Shown here in pieces: positions 39,325 to 52,347 of a stretch of DNA of 64,000 bases (position 1 is its first letter; every line of letters begins with the position of its first letter). Source of the stretch: Sindora glabra. Taxonomy: Eukaryota > Streptophyta > Magnoliopsida > Fabales > Fabaceae. Where the stretch lies: NCBI GenBank assembly GCA_020226215.1, contig CM035234.1:47371275-47435274 (forward strand), given 5' to 3'. A program made the translations under genes and the position numbers. The notes under the pieces were generated by a model. The model was not told the DNA's origin. It made no database searches and saw nothing but the letters and a program-made list of their open reading frames with translations.

Positions 39325-41822
39325 TGTAATGACCCTAGATTAGTACAATAGTAAAAATATCCTTAGAAACCTAAGAATAGATTTTAAGATATTTCATGTA
39401 GAAATTCATTGAATTTCTGTATCCGGTAAAGTGAAAAAGTGAGAAAATGAGTCAAAATTATAGTAAATTAATTCAAAAAAAATTGGATGATCAAAAATAG
39501 TTTTCAAAGCTAAAAAAAAAATGGTTATGGGAAGTAAAAATAAAATTTGTAAGATGTTTGAAAGCCTAAGGATGAAAATGTAAAGAAATTAAGTAAGTCG
39601 GGGCCAAATTCTAATAAACCCTTTTATCTTTTTGGCCTTTTTAATTTGTGTTGTGCAGGTTGGGTTGGCCCATGTTATTTTCAGACCCAAGGGTGAAAAA
39701 AATGAGGCCCAAATTCGTGATCCATTACCAGCCCAAGCTTCCAAGGGAAGCCAAGGACCAAAATGAAAGAAAATGGTAAAATTTAGGGCAAAAGTGTAAT
39801 ATTTAAAAATCTTTAAATTGTGTCTCATTTTTATTGGATATTTCATGATGTGCTTGCCTGAAACCTAGCCACTTGGACGTGCTATGCAGCCCACCAAGTG
39901 TCCCCAAAGTCCTCCCAAAATCCAAGGCACATTTAATGTTGGAAATGATTGAATTGTGAGATTTTGTTTTAGAATTACTTTAAGCCTTTTTTAATAAATT
40001 AAGAGAGGCTTGGTTGCAGCACATTTGCTGCTCCTCTCCAGCAAAATTTCGTGACCCTATAGAGAAGTAACAAGGGAAGCTAGACAAAGTGAATTCAAGA
40101 GAAATTGGTAAGTTAAATAGGTAGATTTTGATACCCCTAATACTCTTGTGAAATTCTTCTTCCTCTTGACTTTAAGATCTGATTTTTATCCTCTTGAATT
40201 CCTCTCCCTCTCCCTCTCCCTTAGAATTCATATTTGAAAGGAGGAAGAAGCAAGTAAGGATTTAAGGTGAGTAATAGCTTGTTATTCACTTTATGAACTC
40301 TTGATGTTAGATGGTCATGAGGAATAGGATTTCTAAGACATGATTTGTGTTAGTTGTTGAGATAATTAGTTTTAGATGATTTGAACATGTCTAATGGTGT
40401 TTTAGATGTTGTTATGTTGATCTATGACTTTGGCTTAGTGTAAAAGCAACAAGAAACCATGATGTATACGCTAGGACTTTAAAGGCATAATGGTGCTTAT
40501 GTGGGTTGGCTTGATTTGTTTGAAATTTAGCTAAATTGATGAAATTAGGAAGATTCTTATGAGTTATAAAGCCTAAGGAAGATGAAATTTTGAGTATAAA
40601 AGTGTGTATGAAACTTCCCTTTTGAGAAGCCAAGGGGAGAAGGAGGTTTAGCCATGAAAATTGTGTTTTTTTGGAAAATCAGTAATGTACACGGGGTAGA
40701 ACATGGCCCATGTTGTACCCTGTGTTCTTTGTGAAAGTTGATCAGTGATGTACACGGGGTAGAACACAGCCCATGTTCACCCCCGTGTTCTTTGGTGAAG
40801 TGTTTTTGGAAGATCAGTAATGTACACGGGGTAGAACACGGCCCATGTTGTACCCCGTGTTCTTTGTCGAAAGCTGATTCAGTAATGTACACGGGGTAGA
40901 ACATGGCCCATGTTGTACCCCATGTTCTGAACACGGGGTAGAACACGGCCCATGTTCACCCCCGTGTTCTTTGCTGAGTGAACAATTTGTGTATGACATA
41001 TGAATGATTTAATTGTATACATGAATATCCTTTGGGGTTTGATATCAGAATGAGCATAGAAGGATAAATGAAGCATAAAACACTTATGGCATTGTTGGTA
41101 TTTTGATTCATTCCTCGAGGAAAAATTGTGGTTGATGCATGTGGTGTCCCACAATTGTTCATTTTACTTACACAAATGTAGGAGGGAGAAAACATCCTTC
41201 GCAGAGAAGGAGAGGAGGGGTAAGTAGTGGAGGGAAAAGGTTGGTGGCCTCGGGCCTAGGGTGGCGGGGGATAAGGTTGGACCGAAGATATAAGGTGACT
41301 TTGCATACCAACTAATGCCATTTCTTAAATAACGTAATATCCAAATCTGGGCTTTTTAATTAGAAAAGCAACCTTAAATGAGAGAACCAAAAGGGGGCAA
41401 TAATAGGTTATTACTCACTGAGTATGTTTATACTCATTCTGTGTTTTCTTTAATTTGTCTTTTCAGATAATGACCGTGGATCCGTGGGCGCACGGTAACA
41501 CTTACAGAAGACATGCCACAAAACCCTTTGGAACGTGTGATTTAGAGTTGCAAATAGGGTTAATGAGTCAAATGACTAGGTTTTCTGTATGTAAAGTTAT
41601 GATAGACTTACCTCTGTAAATATTTTTTATACTGTTATATGTATATTATTCGGTATTTCAACTCTTTATTACCTATTTTCTTTCGGCGGGCCCTAATATT
41701 ATTTTTGCAAGTATATACAATATTGTGTCGTCTTTGGAGGCTAGTAAGGGTATCTTATCAGTGTGGAATGCTGATTGGGTATCTTTACGCCGGTCACGAC
41801 TACAGTATGTTGGGTCGTGACA
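39325..41822 (+). mobile_element. Solo LTR, family E (copy E1)
   Basis: A 2498 bp LTR with ends TGTAATGACC and GGTCGTGACA and perfect CTTTC duplications (39320-39324, 41823-41827). It lies between gag and protease of Element II, in the opposite orientation. It contains an array of five palindromes (40686-40973), a TTACTCACTGAGTATG block near 41412, and GC-rich patches near 41200-41280. Open frames here (39589-39846, 40412-41195, 41639-42058 and others) are by-products of the LTR and its palindromes. Confidence 0.95.
40686..40973. repeat. Array of five long palindromes in LTR E1
   Basis: Five units of about 40 bp begin near 40688, 40752, 40824, 40888 and 40931. Each pairs an arm like ACACGGGGTAGAACA(T/C)GG with a following arm like CCATGTT(G/C)(T/A)(A/C)CCC(C/T)GTGT, so each unit is close to its own reverse complement. 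Units are spaced by a linker with CTTTG and ATCAGTAATGT, except the last two, which are nearly adjacent. Confidence 0.9.
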
Positions 41823-41827
41823 CTTTC

Positions 41828-43900
41828 TCATTACCATGTAGTTTCCTCTTACATGTGCATAGCTCTTTAATGAATTTAACATACTTGGAAATTTGTTTGA
41901 TGGCATCCAATAATGAAATGTTAACTTCCACCTTCCTAAAAGTCTCTAGGATCTTCTTATCTTTGCCAAATTCTTCTATTTTCCTGAATTATGTAATTCT
42001 GTTGGGAAAGGGAAATGGTCTTGTAAAATCTCTTAGGTTTTGCACTATTTCTAATTAGTCTATTTTCTAGTTAGTTTGAAACAACTAATAGTTATTTTAT
42101 CTTATCTTTCTAACTTATTGGTAGAGGATTGTTTAGGGTATGAAGTTCCTTACCACTTCTTAACATAATAGTAGAAATATTGCCTTTTGTTTAAGAATTG
42201 TCTAATAGGGCAATCTGTTGGACCCTTGTGATTTGAACTCCTTTATGGTGGAGGCTAGTTGACTAATTTATGTTTACAAGTCTTGCATTGTAGTATCTGT
42301 CTTCCGTTGAAATTGTAAATTGTTAGTAGCCATTTGCTTGATTAACTCCTTAAGGGATGGCTGAAAGGATAAGGAGGAGGATACTTGTTAGTTTTGGAAA
42401 TTTTGTTACTGCTAGAATGGGGGTTTGTTCTAGTATGGTGCTGGTCTAGTTAGCTACTAGACTAGTGCATTGCCATATTTGAAACTAGGATGGTCCCTCC
42501 AACTAGGATTGTAAAAATTGGAGCATGGATCATATTTAGGTTGTTGTTGCTGCTTGTACTAGTTTTACTTGTGGTATTGTAGCTTTCTTGGAAATACTAC
42601 TGCTACATAGGCTTGGTATTGACCATTGTCTTCTGGTATCGTTAGGCGCACATTAGTACATATTTGGGTTGTTATTGCTACTTGTACTAGTTTTACTGCT
42701 TGTATTATGGCTTTCTTAGAAATACTACTATTACATAGGCTTGGTATTGACCATTGTCTTCTTGTAAGGTTAGGCACACATCAGTACGATAGCTTGAGCA
42801 AGAGCATATGCCACAAAGTTTAGCAAGAAAAAGGGCTTGTGATTGTGTTACTGTCCTATGGCCAATTGCCTTACTAGGGAGGCTAATCCATCTATTCTAT
42901 GCTCCATTCTTTACTAATCTACATAGGAAGAAAAGCTTATTTTGTGCACACTTTTGCTAGTAGGGAACATTCTTATGCCAAATTGCTAAAAGTTAGCTAC
43001 CATGTTTACAATTTAATCTCTAGTTGCCATAAGAGTTTTATATGCTAATGCACCACCACTTATTGCATTTATCATGCTCTTATCCTTTAAAATAAGGCCT
43101 TTATAAAAGTATTGGATTAGAAGTTACTCATTAATTTGGTGGTGTGATAGCTAGCATAAAGCTTTTTGAAACTTTCATAGTATTCATATAGTGTCTTACC
43201 ATTCATTTGCCTAATGCCACAAATATCTTTTTTTTTTTTAGTGTAGTAACTCTAGTAATAAGGGAAAAATTTTCAAAGAATAATGACTTCATGTCATTCC
43301 AATAGGTGACTAATCCAAGTTGTAAGTAGTAAAGCCAATCCTTAGCAGCATTAGCTAATGAAAAAGGAAAGACCCTTAACTTGATGTGATCTTCAGAAAT
43401 TCCTTGTGGCTTCATTGTTAAGCATACCAAATGAAACTCCTTTAAATGTTTATAAGGATCTTCACTTGCAAGACCATGGAATCTTGGAAGGAAGTGTATT
43501 AGGCTAGATTTCAATTCAAAATTAGCATCTAATTTAGGATATTGGATACCTAATGGTTGGTTGATAACATCAGGGTTAGCCAATTCCTTCAATATCCTAT
43601 TATTATTTGCTATATTTTCTAAATTATCCAAAGGGTTAGAAAGGGGGATGAGAATGCTAGAACTACTTTTATTTTTATTCTGACAAAGAGAATGAAAAGT
43701 TTTATTAATTTCAAAATTAAACTTAAGCAATTCATCAACACTTCTCCTTATCATACATTATCATTACACAACACTGCACTAAAGAGACTATAGGAACACA
43801 GAAACACCAAATTCAAAGTGCACTATGAAAAATTACCTTAAATACATCTAATTAACTTATCTACGTATTTTTAAAAATTATGGGACTACCACAAAAAGTT
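41828..43900 (-). pseudogene. Element II gag (degenerate)
   Basis: The best frame (43203-43754, 183 codons) contains the Athila gag core: ELANPDVINQPLGIQYPKL, then ELKSSLIHFLPRFHGLASED, then PYKHLKEFHLVC, then KLRVFPFSLANAAKDWLYYL and the WNDMKSLFFENF block. This is the retrotrans_gag domain that forms the virus-like particle. A poly-lysine run (LKKKKIF) marks a frameshift at a T tract near 43232, and the gag continues, broken, to about 42800. A tandem duplication (42541-42786) lies in the low-complexity C-terminal part. The true start is probably a little upstream of 43754. Protease lies beyond solo LTR E1. Confidence 0.93.
42541..42786. repeat. Tandem duplication, about 120 bp, in Element II gag
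   Basis: Two adjacent copies share GGTTGTT(G/A)TTGCT, GTACTAGTTTTACT, GGCTTTCTT-like and CATAGGCTTGGTATTGACCA, then ATTGTCTTCT and GTTAGGC(G/A)CACAT. They lie in the C-terminal gag region, where the minus frame repeats NDGQYQA/RRQWSIPSLCN-like words. The small frames at 42565-42823 are shadows of this duplication. Confidence 0.85.
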
Positions 43901-44317
43901 TGCTATAATCATGCAAAACCCAAAAATGCAATAAAAATCTTTAAAAAGTGGTCAAAACCATGAAATTTGGCAAAAAATGAGGTAAACTAGTTCCTATAAA
44001 AATTTAAACTCAATTGAAGCTAATGAGACCTAGTATGATTCTAAAAGGAGTTAAGGTGCAAAATTGTATAAAAACTAGTTTTCTTAGGCCAAAAACCTCT
44101 ATTTCAATGTTGGATGAAGTAAAATATGATAAAATATGATGAATCAAAGTGGAAGAACATACAGAAATCAAAGAACACAAGAATGTAGGTATATGCAAAA
44201 AAATTGTAGCTACCATAAAATACAAATAACATATTAATAGATGTAATTGATAACTAGATTTTTTGAATACTTGTGTGTTACACATCTAGTAATATGTAGC
44301 AAAAGATAAATTCAAGA

Positions 44318-44337
44318 GGATCCCTAGAATGGCACCA
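44318..44337 (-). other. Primer-binding site of Element II
   Basis: The minus strand reads TGGTGCCATTCTAGGGATCC, six bases inside the 5' LTR. It resembles the tRNA-Asp primer site used by Athila (TGGCGCCGTTGCCGGGGA) with several substitutions. Confidence 0.75.
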
Positions 44338-44343
44338 AAATTT

Positions 44344-45931
44344 TGACAATGCACGTCGCAATACACTAAAATTAAATTAAAGACTGGTTTATTGAAAACA
44401 ACATAGTATAGTAAAACAACTAGGTTATAACCCTAGTAATCCCTTGATATTATCTTTTAGTATGAATTACTAGTAGAATGCAAACATAAAATGCAAAATT
44501 AGATATGAAAACAAAATACGAAAACAAGCTAAAATAGAATGTAATAGAATGAATGCAATATAGTAATAGAATGCAATACGGAATGTTATGTTATGTAGAA
44601 TATAGTATGTAGAACATGGAATTGGGGGGTTTTGTAGTTCAAAATTAAATTGAATCTATTAAACAAAATGAAAATGCAAAGCAAATAGCAAGAAGGAAAA
44701 TCAATATAATGAAATAGAAAATTCAAGGAATTGAGAGCTCTAGTTTTGATTAATTATGGATGAATAGAATATTTGACTTTTTTAATTAATTTTTTATCCT
44801 TAAATTACATGGAACCTTTACAATAATTCATGAATCCTATAGTAGATTACCATCTATGATTTAATTAAATAAGATTAGATAAATTAATTAATTACTATAA
44901 TCCTTAAACTAGATCAAAATTGATTTAATGATGGAATTCAGTTGAACTGAGAAATTAAATTAGAAACCTCCAAATTAATTCCTTAATCCTCTACCTCTAT
45001 GTGTAAAATTATAATTTATGAACTAGAATTCAACATCAAAATAGCATAGTATTAAAAATCACAAAGATGAATATCAATTATATCAAATAACATCTAACAC
45101 ATGTAATTTCAAAAATCAATATATAGAATTAAGGAAAGAGGAAAATTAATTAAAGAAAGTCAATATTACAAATCATAATCTCATAATCCAGAAGAGAAGA
45201 TCTTTAAACTCTTTGAATCAACTTTTAAAATTAGCCCTTCATGGCTAGAGAATACAAGCTAGAAGAAAAGGAGAGAAAAGTTAGTTGTTGAATTTGTCTA
45301 AAGTCTCTCAGGTTTAATCAATTCTCTCCTTTTATTTGACCTAGTTAACCTAAAACCTTACTAGACTTGAATTGTATGTCTCCTAAGATTACAATAATGA
45401 GGCCTTCCTAATTTTTAAAAGTCAAAACCTATTTTTTACTAGGCAATTAACTCTAATAGTTATAGTAGTGAATTCTCATAGGCTTGACTTCCAAGTATTT
45501 TAAGACCATTAAAATAAGGTAATTTGAGAAATCCATAAACAAAGAATTTATAAAGTTAGATCTTATAGAGATTTAAACACCAATTCCATGTTAATTAGAC
45601 TTCTATAGCACTAAATATAGCCTAAAAATCGAGGTTGGCTTAGTTAGGATAGAGATAAGGCTTTAGATTCTCACCTAAGTAAAGGCTTGAAGGAGTTCGA
45701 ATTGAGCTTTAACTAAAACACTAAAGTTGTAGGTCTTTTTTTAAAATTTCCAATAGTATAAAAATTATCTTGACTTGACATTCAGAGTCCAAGATATAGT
45801 TAAAAAATAGAAATAGTGTTAAATGTAGCTTTAACCGAATAAATTTAAAATATTATAAAATTAACCCGAAATTATAAAATAGGGTCAATCATGTGAAATT
45901 AAGTATGTGTAACTCACTAAGAGACATGAAA
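44344..45931 (-). repeat. Element II 5' LTR, main part
   Basis: Collinear with the 3' LTR at 27903-29518. It is interrupted at 45931 by solo LTR B2. Its last 35 bp are found at 53492-53526, where GAAAATAATATATAAATATTT corresponds to the inner end of the 3' LTR. The summed length of about 1623 bp agrees with the partner's 1.6 kb. The terminal plus-strand CA at 53525-53526 is followed by the GATAC duplication. Confidence 0.92.
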
Positions 45932-46860
45932 TATTGGGTTTCACATGTATCACATAATGCAATAGAAAAATAAATTTTCAAAAATTAATATGTGAAACCT
46001 TCCCAGAATCTATGCATAAGGACATAGGTCAATATCATAAAGATTACCTCTTAGAGTGCAGTTCATGAATTACAAGCATAGTCGAGCAATTATACCTCTT
46101 TAATATCCACACAAAATGAATGATGACCTTTTAACCTCCCACAAATCTGCTAGGAGATGTCTTTATCATAAGGGAATAGGGCTTTATGTGTTTTAAGTTA
46201 TTTTGGTGGCAGCTTATTATTCTTCATACAAAGTGAAGCCTTTATGCCTTTTATAGAACTTATACACATCACTTTCCTTGTCCAACTAGAAAACTGCTCC
46301 TTTTTTTTTATTTAACTTAAAAATTAAAACCTTATCCCTATTATAGTGAGAGTGATGAGAGATAGGGTATATCTGTAACTCCCTTACTTATTAACACCTT
46401 AATCCTCATTTAATAGATAATTATTGCATACTAATTTGCCTTCTACTCTAGGCTAACTCACAATACCACGGATATTCTGCATCTCAAATAATATAGGCAA
46501 GGGTTATGTAATTATACAACAAGTTCAACTTTACATCCATCACTTACAAAATTAACAACTATACAATCATTCTTAATACATCTTCAAATCTCTATTCTCC
46601 CTTGTCAAGAGGGTCTCTAGAAGCATCACCTGGAATGGTTAGTATAACACAAAAAACATAAGAAACAGAGTTTCTCAGTAGCTAGCCATCACTGTAAAAA
46701 TATATTGAGCCATTCTAGATCCTTAAGCAAGTAAAACATACATTTCAAAAATAATTAATCGTTTGTCATCTCTTTATCGTCTCATTCCGTACCATTGTAA
46801 GAAATGTGCATCACACATAGCAATCAACAAGCCCATTCAAGGACTCATATAATTATCTAG

Positions 46861-47180
46861 ATGGCCATCGCAGATAATCGTACCTAGGCATCATATACAG
46901 CAATTTCACTGTCTTCCCAAGGTACTCTAAAGGCCATAGGCCTCATATACAGCATTTCACCGTCTTCCCGGGGATCTCTAAAGGCCATAGGTACCGCACA
47001 CAGCAATTTCATTACCATACCGGGGATAACTCGGGCCATAGGCCTTATACATACAGTATTTGACTGTCTTCCCGGGGTGTGCACACAGTAATTTCATTAC
47101 CATCCCGGGGATAACTCAGGCCATAGGCCTTACACACATAGGATTTCACTGTCTTCCCGGGTTGCGCACACAGCTATTTT
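46861..47180. repeat. Tandem array with GGCCATAGGCC core in LTR E2
   Basis: Units start near 46861, 46932, 46983, 47034 and 47119, each with GGCCAT(A/C)GG, an ACA(C/T)A(C/G)AG... and a TTCCCGGGG or CATCCCGGGGATAACTC motif. The basic spacing is about 51 bp, with one 85 bp unit that looks like a fusion. It is GC-rich against an AT-rich background and has no counterpart in E1. Confidence 0.85.
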
Positions 47181-47559
47181 ATACACATTCCATATAATGG
47201 CAAAATATACCGAAAATCATGTAAATAGAAACCAGAGCTTAAGGATAAAGCTAGCTACCTTTTATAAGCTTTCAATGTGATGTTTCCTTTGCCCTCACTT
47301 AACAACTTCTTTACACTTCCTCTTGCCTTTCCAAGTTGTCACTCCTTAGTCTATACAAATACACATCATAGTTCTCATTAGAACATCATCACTTTCCTTA
47401 AACCTTATGTATTCTTTACTTCCTCCACTTAAATAAATACATACTTAGATGCTCTATATCTTATTTTCAAGCCTTGAAATGACACATATGAACATTAGAA
47501 AAGGATCCGGAAGTAAAACCATGCAGAACGTTAAGAATTAAAGCCAAAATGTTCACTTA

Positions 47560-47770
47560 ACAAAGAACACGGGGGTGAACATGGGTCGTGTTCTACCCCG
47601 TGTTCAGAACATGGGGCACAACATGGGCCGTGTTCTGCCCCATGTACATTACTGATCTGCTTTCGTAGAAGAATACGGGGTACAACATGGGCCGTGTTCT
47701 ATCCCGTGTTCAGAACATGGAGTACAACATGGGCCGTGTTCTACCCCATGTACATTACTGATCTTCCAAA
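47560..47770. repeat. Palindrome array in LTR E2
   Basis: About four units of the same type as at 40686-40973 (arms such as AACACGGGG...CCCCGTGTT and ACATGGG(C/T)CGTGTTCT), on the opposite strand. The linker ACATTACTGATC is also shared. Confidence 0.9.
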
Positions 47771-49022
47771 AACACAGTTTACATGGCTAAACCTCCTTCT
47801 CCCCTTGGCTTCTTAAAAGGGAAGTTTCATACACACTTTCATAACTCAAAATTTTATCTTCCATAGGCTTCATAACTCATAAGAATCATCCTAATTTTAT
47901 CAATTTAATCAAATTCCAAACAAATCATGCCAAATCCACACATGCACCATTATGCCTCTAAAATCCTAGACTATGTACATCATGGTTTCTTGCTATTTTT
48001 ACACCAAACCAAAGTTATAGATCAACATAACAACATCTAAAACACCATTAAACATGTTCAAATCATCCAAAACTCCATGGTTAACTACTTTTGACCACAC
48101 CAACATCAAGATTTCAAGAAACTAAGAAGAGTACAATAAAGAGCTTTTAGAGGAGAACAATTTTACCTCTTGCTACAACTTGAAAATTCTCACTTAGAGC
48201 TCACCAAACTTGATCAAACTTGAGCTTTTCTTCAATCCAAACACACCAATGGATAGAGCTTGATGAGAAGAGCAACTTTCCCTTCTACCCCCAAGCCTAA
48301 ATCTCACTATTTTTGGGTGAAAAAGCCAAAAGAAACTTTCTCTCTCTTTCTTCTCTCTCCTGCACGTTTTTGGTGCTTTAATGGAGTCTTCCACAACTTT
48401 TAAGAAGAAAGGAGAAGGAAGAAGACTTTTCATGAAGCTTCAAGGGTATTCTTGCCATTTTTGATAATTCCAAGGGTAATTTAGTCCTTTTTCACCACTT
48501 AATAAGGCTATTCTTGCCATTTCTTCAAATAAGGACACTTGTCCATTTTCTTCTAACAAGGACACTTGTCATGTGTCTATTGGCCACACTAAATAAAATC
48601 ACATATTACACCCCAAAATCTTGGTTATTCATATTAGATCCCAATTTCTTAGTTATTTCACTTTAACCACACCCGATTATGCACTTTTGCAATTTAGTCC
48701 ATAGGATTTCTGTCTGTTTAAAAATTTCTTACACTGTTAGACTTAGACAACTCCCCATTTTAGGATTTTCCAACCTCCTCTGATCATCCATACTGTTTAG
48801 GAAAATTAATTCTTTTCCTACTATCCTTTTCCTTCAAAATTTTGTTTGCACTTACACTTAATTCCTTTCAACTTAAGATTCACCCACTAAGCTAATTCAA
48901 ACGTGCTCTTCATTTCTACGACCTTAGAATTTAGAGATTCAAATGATAGAATTAAAAAATTCGGGACATTACAATATCCATTAGTAATCTAATATTACTT
49001 TAATATTAATAACTAAATATTA

Positions 49023-52000
49023 TATCATGACTCATCCTAATTGTGATCAGCGTGGATCTTGTTACCAATTTCCACAAGCCTTAACAAGTTTTCACTTTTT
49101 CTATTCATTGGGAGTTTCCAAATTTTAGGGATACTTGAAATTTTCTTTGAAATTTTTACATAAAAATAGAGAGAATCTCCTTTATTTTTGAATACTTTCC
49201 AAGGGCTACAAGCCCTAAATTATAAAACTTGTTTTATCCAAATTCGATAGAATTAACATACACACAAAACAATATAGTTTTACACTTAAAGACATATAAA
49301 GATTTCAACTTATCAAATAAGGGATCAACGACATTTCTATTTCAAAAGCTGATCCTAACTTAAAGAGAAACTCTAACTATCAAATCTTTTCTTAAGGCAA
49401 TCTCAATCTTCTATGGATGCAGTAAGGCTTAGAATCTTAACCTAAAAACATTGGAAATAGTCAGAGTAAGTTGTAAGAATTCAATGAGCATATATCTACC
49501 ATTATTTGTAGGTGATCAACTTTATAAATAATATTCAAGTTTAATTGTATACTAAATTAGAAAGTATTAGCAAACCCATCTCTTGAGTTCTCTTAAATAG
49601 ACAAAACCATGTCCAAAAATGGGAGTTCACTTGCACATGACTTAAGCTCTGTTCCCTATGTCACAATTCATAGAAATCTCAACTATTCATTATTGCACAA
49701 CATTGGTATCGCATCACATGATACCTATTTTGAGTAGACATCATATTTACAAATAGCTTTAAAGGCTCACACAAACAAATCATCGCAGTCACATCAAGTT
49801 TTTGCAACCATGTCAAATAGTGGTATTCAATCATAAGCAAAGCTCTAACATTATATCACATTATGTAATTATTTAAAGTGTCCATCTTTTTTATTTCCTA
49901 ATCATTCGTATATCATTCTTATATAGTTTGTTAGAAAATTTTCATTTAGCTCTTATTTTACAACTGTTTGCTGAGAATTCACTATCTGGCTCTTGGATTA
50001 ATCTTATATTCTTCTCAATTATTAACTGGGAATTTCCCATCCGACTCTCATATTATCTCTTTACCACAAATTCCAATATTATTGCTCTAACACAGTTCAT
50101 AATTTTCAATTCCATCCATAACATAATGCCTAGATAGTATATATATGAGAGCTTAACTCTCAATTTACATTTCACACTATCACTTCTAGCATACAAGTGG
50201 TAAGCAGTTCAACCATAACCATTCGGCTATCATTAATAACATCATTATACTTCTGTTGTGCACTCTAATAAACTAACAATCACTTAATAGCTATTTACTC
50301 TTATGCCAAGAATTTGAGTTTTTATATATAGATACGTGAATATGAATGTGAATATGAAAATTGTAATATCAACAAGAATATAATTCACAATATCTAAATA
50401 ATCTTTTTATTAAGATAAAAATAGTGGTGAGATATATATTTACTTGATAATTGATCCACCTTTGAGGTTTTGAAGTATCTATAATCATCTTTTCATATTT
50501 TTATCCTAATATTACAATTCACAAGAACAATTTATAAATATCCAAAGTTATTTCTTTTCTTCTCAAATTACTATGCTAGGATCTCAACTTAAATCAAACA
50601 TAGAGATCGTTAAATTAAACCATAATGTGGAATATATTATAATGTGAAGATCCTTAAATTGAACCATCTGGATAAAATAATAAAACTATGCATTCTAAAA
50701 ATCATTTCATGCCATTTGACATTCCCAAATTATTAACTTTCCTTATTTTATCGTTACTATATCAAGCAACTAAATAATATTATAAACAAGAGATTCTCAA
50801 ATCAAATTGGAATCTTAGAAAGTAATAAAATTTGTTATTCTCATGTATTAACTAATAATCCAAGGCATACCACTTGATCATCTTGGATTCTTACTCATTT
50901 TGTCTTTCAAAATTATTACTAAAATATTGAAATTCATGTATATAACAACCTTTCCAATTCAAAGTATAAAACTAATAAAATATTAGATTCCAATGACTAC
51001 TCTAATAATCTTGTGCATCATATCCTCATTTTATCCATTCTATACCAAGATTTAGATAATATGATAAAATAAGGTTTTCCTAAGTTATCATCACCCATTT
51101 TAAATATCCACAAAATAGGTTCCTATGGCTCTTACATGATATGCCATAAAAGTATAATAAAATATTCTATCTTATTTGAATCATCCCATATGTCAAAATT
51201 CCCATAAATAGCTTTTTTGAATCTTGCAAAAATTTGTCAGAATAATATCATATAATACTCTAAATATTTTATTTCTGACATTATCTATCATAAAGTTCAT
51301 ATTTTTCAATTGTATCATCATATATCATAAAAGTGTATAAATAAGATTTTTTAGATAAAATCTCAAATCAACATAAATCCTAAACTTCTATGCTATAAAA
51401 GTATTTACCTATAAATAGGAAACTTAACCGGCGCTCACTAGCTGCAGGAGCTCGCCAGATTGCTAGCAGATCAAGGAGAGAGAAAACACATCTTACTATT
51501 ATGCTAGCATCAAATCAAATGTTTTCTTGTCCAGCTCAAGTTGTTGGAGCTAAGAGGAGCAACATCGAAGCTTAAATAGTATCAAACGGTGGCCAGAAAT
51601 CGAGTTCTTGTAGTGCCCCTGTACTCGGCCGCTTAACTCCTCCATGCTATTTTGTTCAGTCACAAAATGTAGCTCTTTTCGCATCTGGAAAGAAAGTAGC
51701 ACCCAAGCTTGGGTTAGTGTGCGTGATGTTTGGATGACACAAGATGCTGACGGCATAGTGAAAAGAAGAGAACTGTGATGGAGAGAAGAAAGGGACAAGA
51801 AGGAAGCAGAAGCAACTAGAGAGAGAGAGAAAAATGGAAAAATTTTCAAGAAAAGGGGTGAAGACATTAGGGAAGAGAAAAGCCTAGAGAAAACACATGA
51901 TGGGGACAACAGCCACAAACAAAAAAGCATGAAATCCAAGGGAGAGAGGAAAATATGATCAACTGTGGGTTTTTTTATTCCATATAATCCAATATACCAT

Positions 52001-52347
52001 AAACCTCTCTTCCAAATTAATCGCAAACATATATTTTTATGATAGGGAATCCTAGTCTTTTATTCTCTTTTTAAAACTTAATTTTATAAAACTCTTAAAA
52101 TAAATATCTCCACTTTTCAAAATATTAAAATTATCCTTAACTCATGAGGAATTTCTTATAAAATGATTTTAATTTATTTTTATACCGATAAATGACTATA
52201 AAAATAATCCCTATAAGTACCATTTTTTTTTCAAATTTTTAAAATCTTTAATTTGAAAAATAAATTTAAAATTCAAATATTAATCAAATATTAAATAATT
52301 ATCCACAAGTATTGAAATTTATGAAACTTAAATTTTGAGATATGACA
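49023..52347 (-). mobile_element. Solo LTR, family F (Tekay-like)
   Basis: A 3325 bp insertion in solo LTR B2 with perfect TATTA duplications (49018-49022, 52348-52352). On the minus strand it starts TGTCATATCTCAAAATTTAAG-like and ends GAGTCATGATA. A purine-rich GAGAGAGAGAAAAATGG stretch near 51825 and the GGAGCTCGCC-type GC patch near 51430-51470 lie in its central transcribed part. The 158-codon frame at 51550-52026 is low-complexity, Ser/Leu/Phe-rich, matches nothing I know, and is read as chance. The frame at 49928-50137 is also chance. Confidence 0.92.

Larger units (their letters stand above)
46374..48973 (-). mobile_element. Solo LTR, family E (copy E2)
   Basis: A 2600 bp insertion bounded by perfect ATATC duplications (46369-46373, 48974-48978). 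Its minus-strand start TGTAATGTCCC matches E1 (TGTAATGACCC). The interior shares with E1 the palindrome array (here 47560-47770) and long blocks such as AATGGTGTTTTAGATGTTGT and AAGAAACCATGATGTA. Its 3' end is diverged (minus GGGAGTTACA instead of GGTCGTGACA). The open frames at 46884-47084 and 48194-48433 are spurious. Confidence 0.9.

Noticed and set aside
40412..41195. Several overlapping minus-strand open frames with repeated HGPCSTPCT words, resembling a cysteine-rich repeat protein
   Set aside because: They are read-through of the palindromic tandem array inside solo LTR E1. The frames exist on several registers and the LTR ends and target duplication explain the region.
41639..42058. 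139-codon plus-strand frame as a candidate host gene
   Set aside because: It crosses the exact 3' end of solo LTR E1 at 41822 into antisense gag of Element II, so it is a junction artefact.
45932..46373. Reading this as a truncated independent copia LTR beside Element II
   Set aside because: It joins 48979-49022 and 52353-53486 into one family-B LTR with perfect TGAAA target duplications.
46861..47180. Regularly spaced repeats reminiscent of a CRISPR array
   Set aside because: Spacing is irregular (about 51 and 85 bp), the 'spacers' are themselves similar, and the array lies inside a plant LTR.
51550..52026. 158-codon minus-strand frame, the second longest over 150 codons
   Set aside because: Low-complexity Ser/Leu/Phe translation of a GA-rich tract inside solo LTR F; no domain, no relatives known to me.
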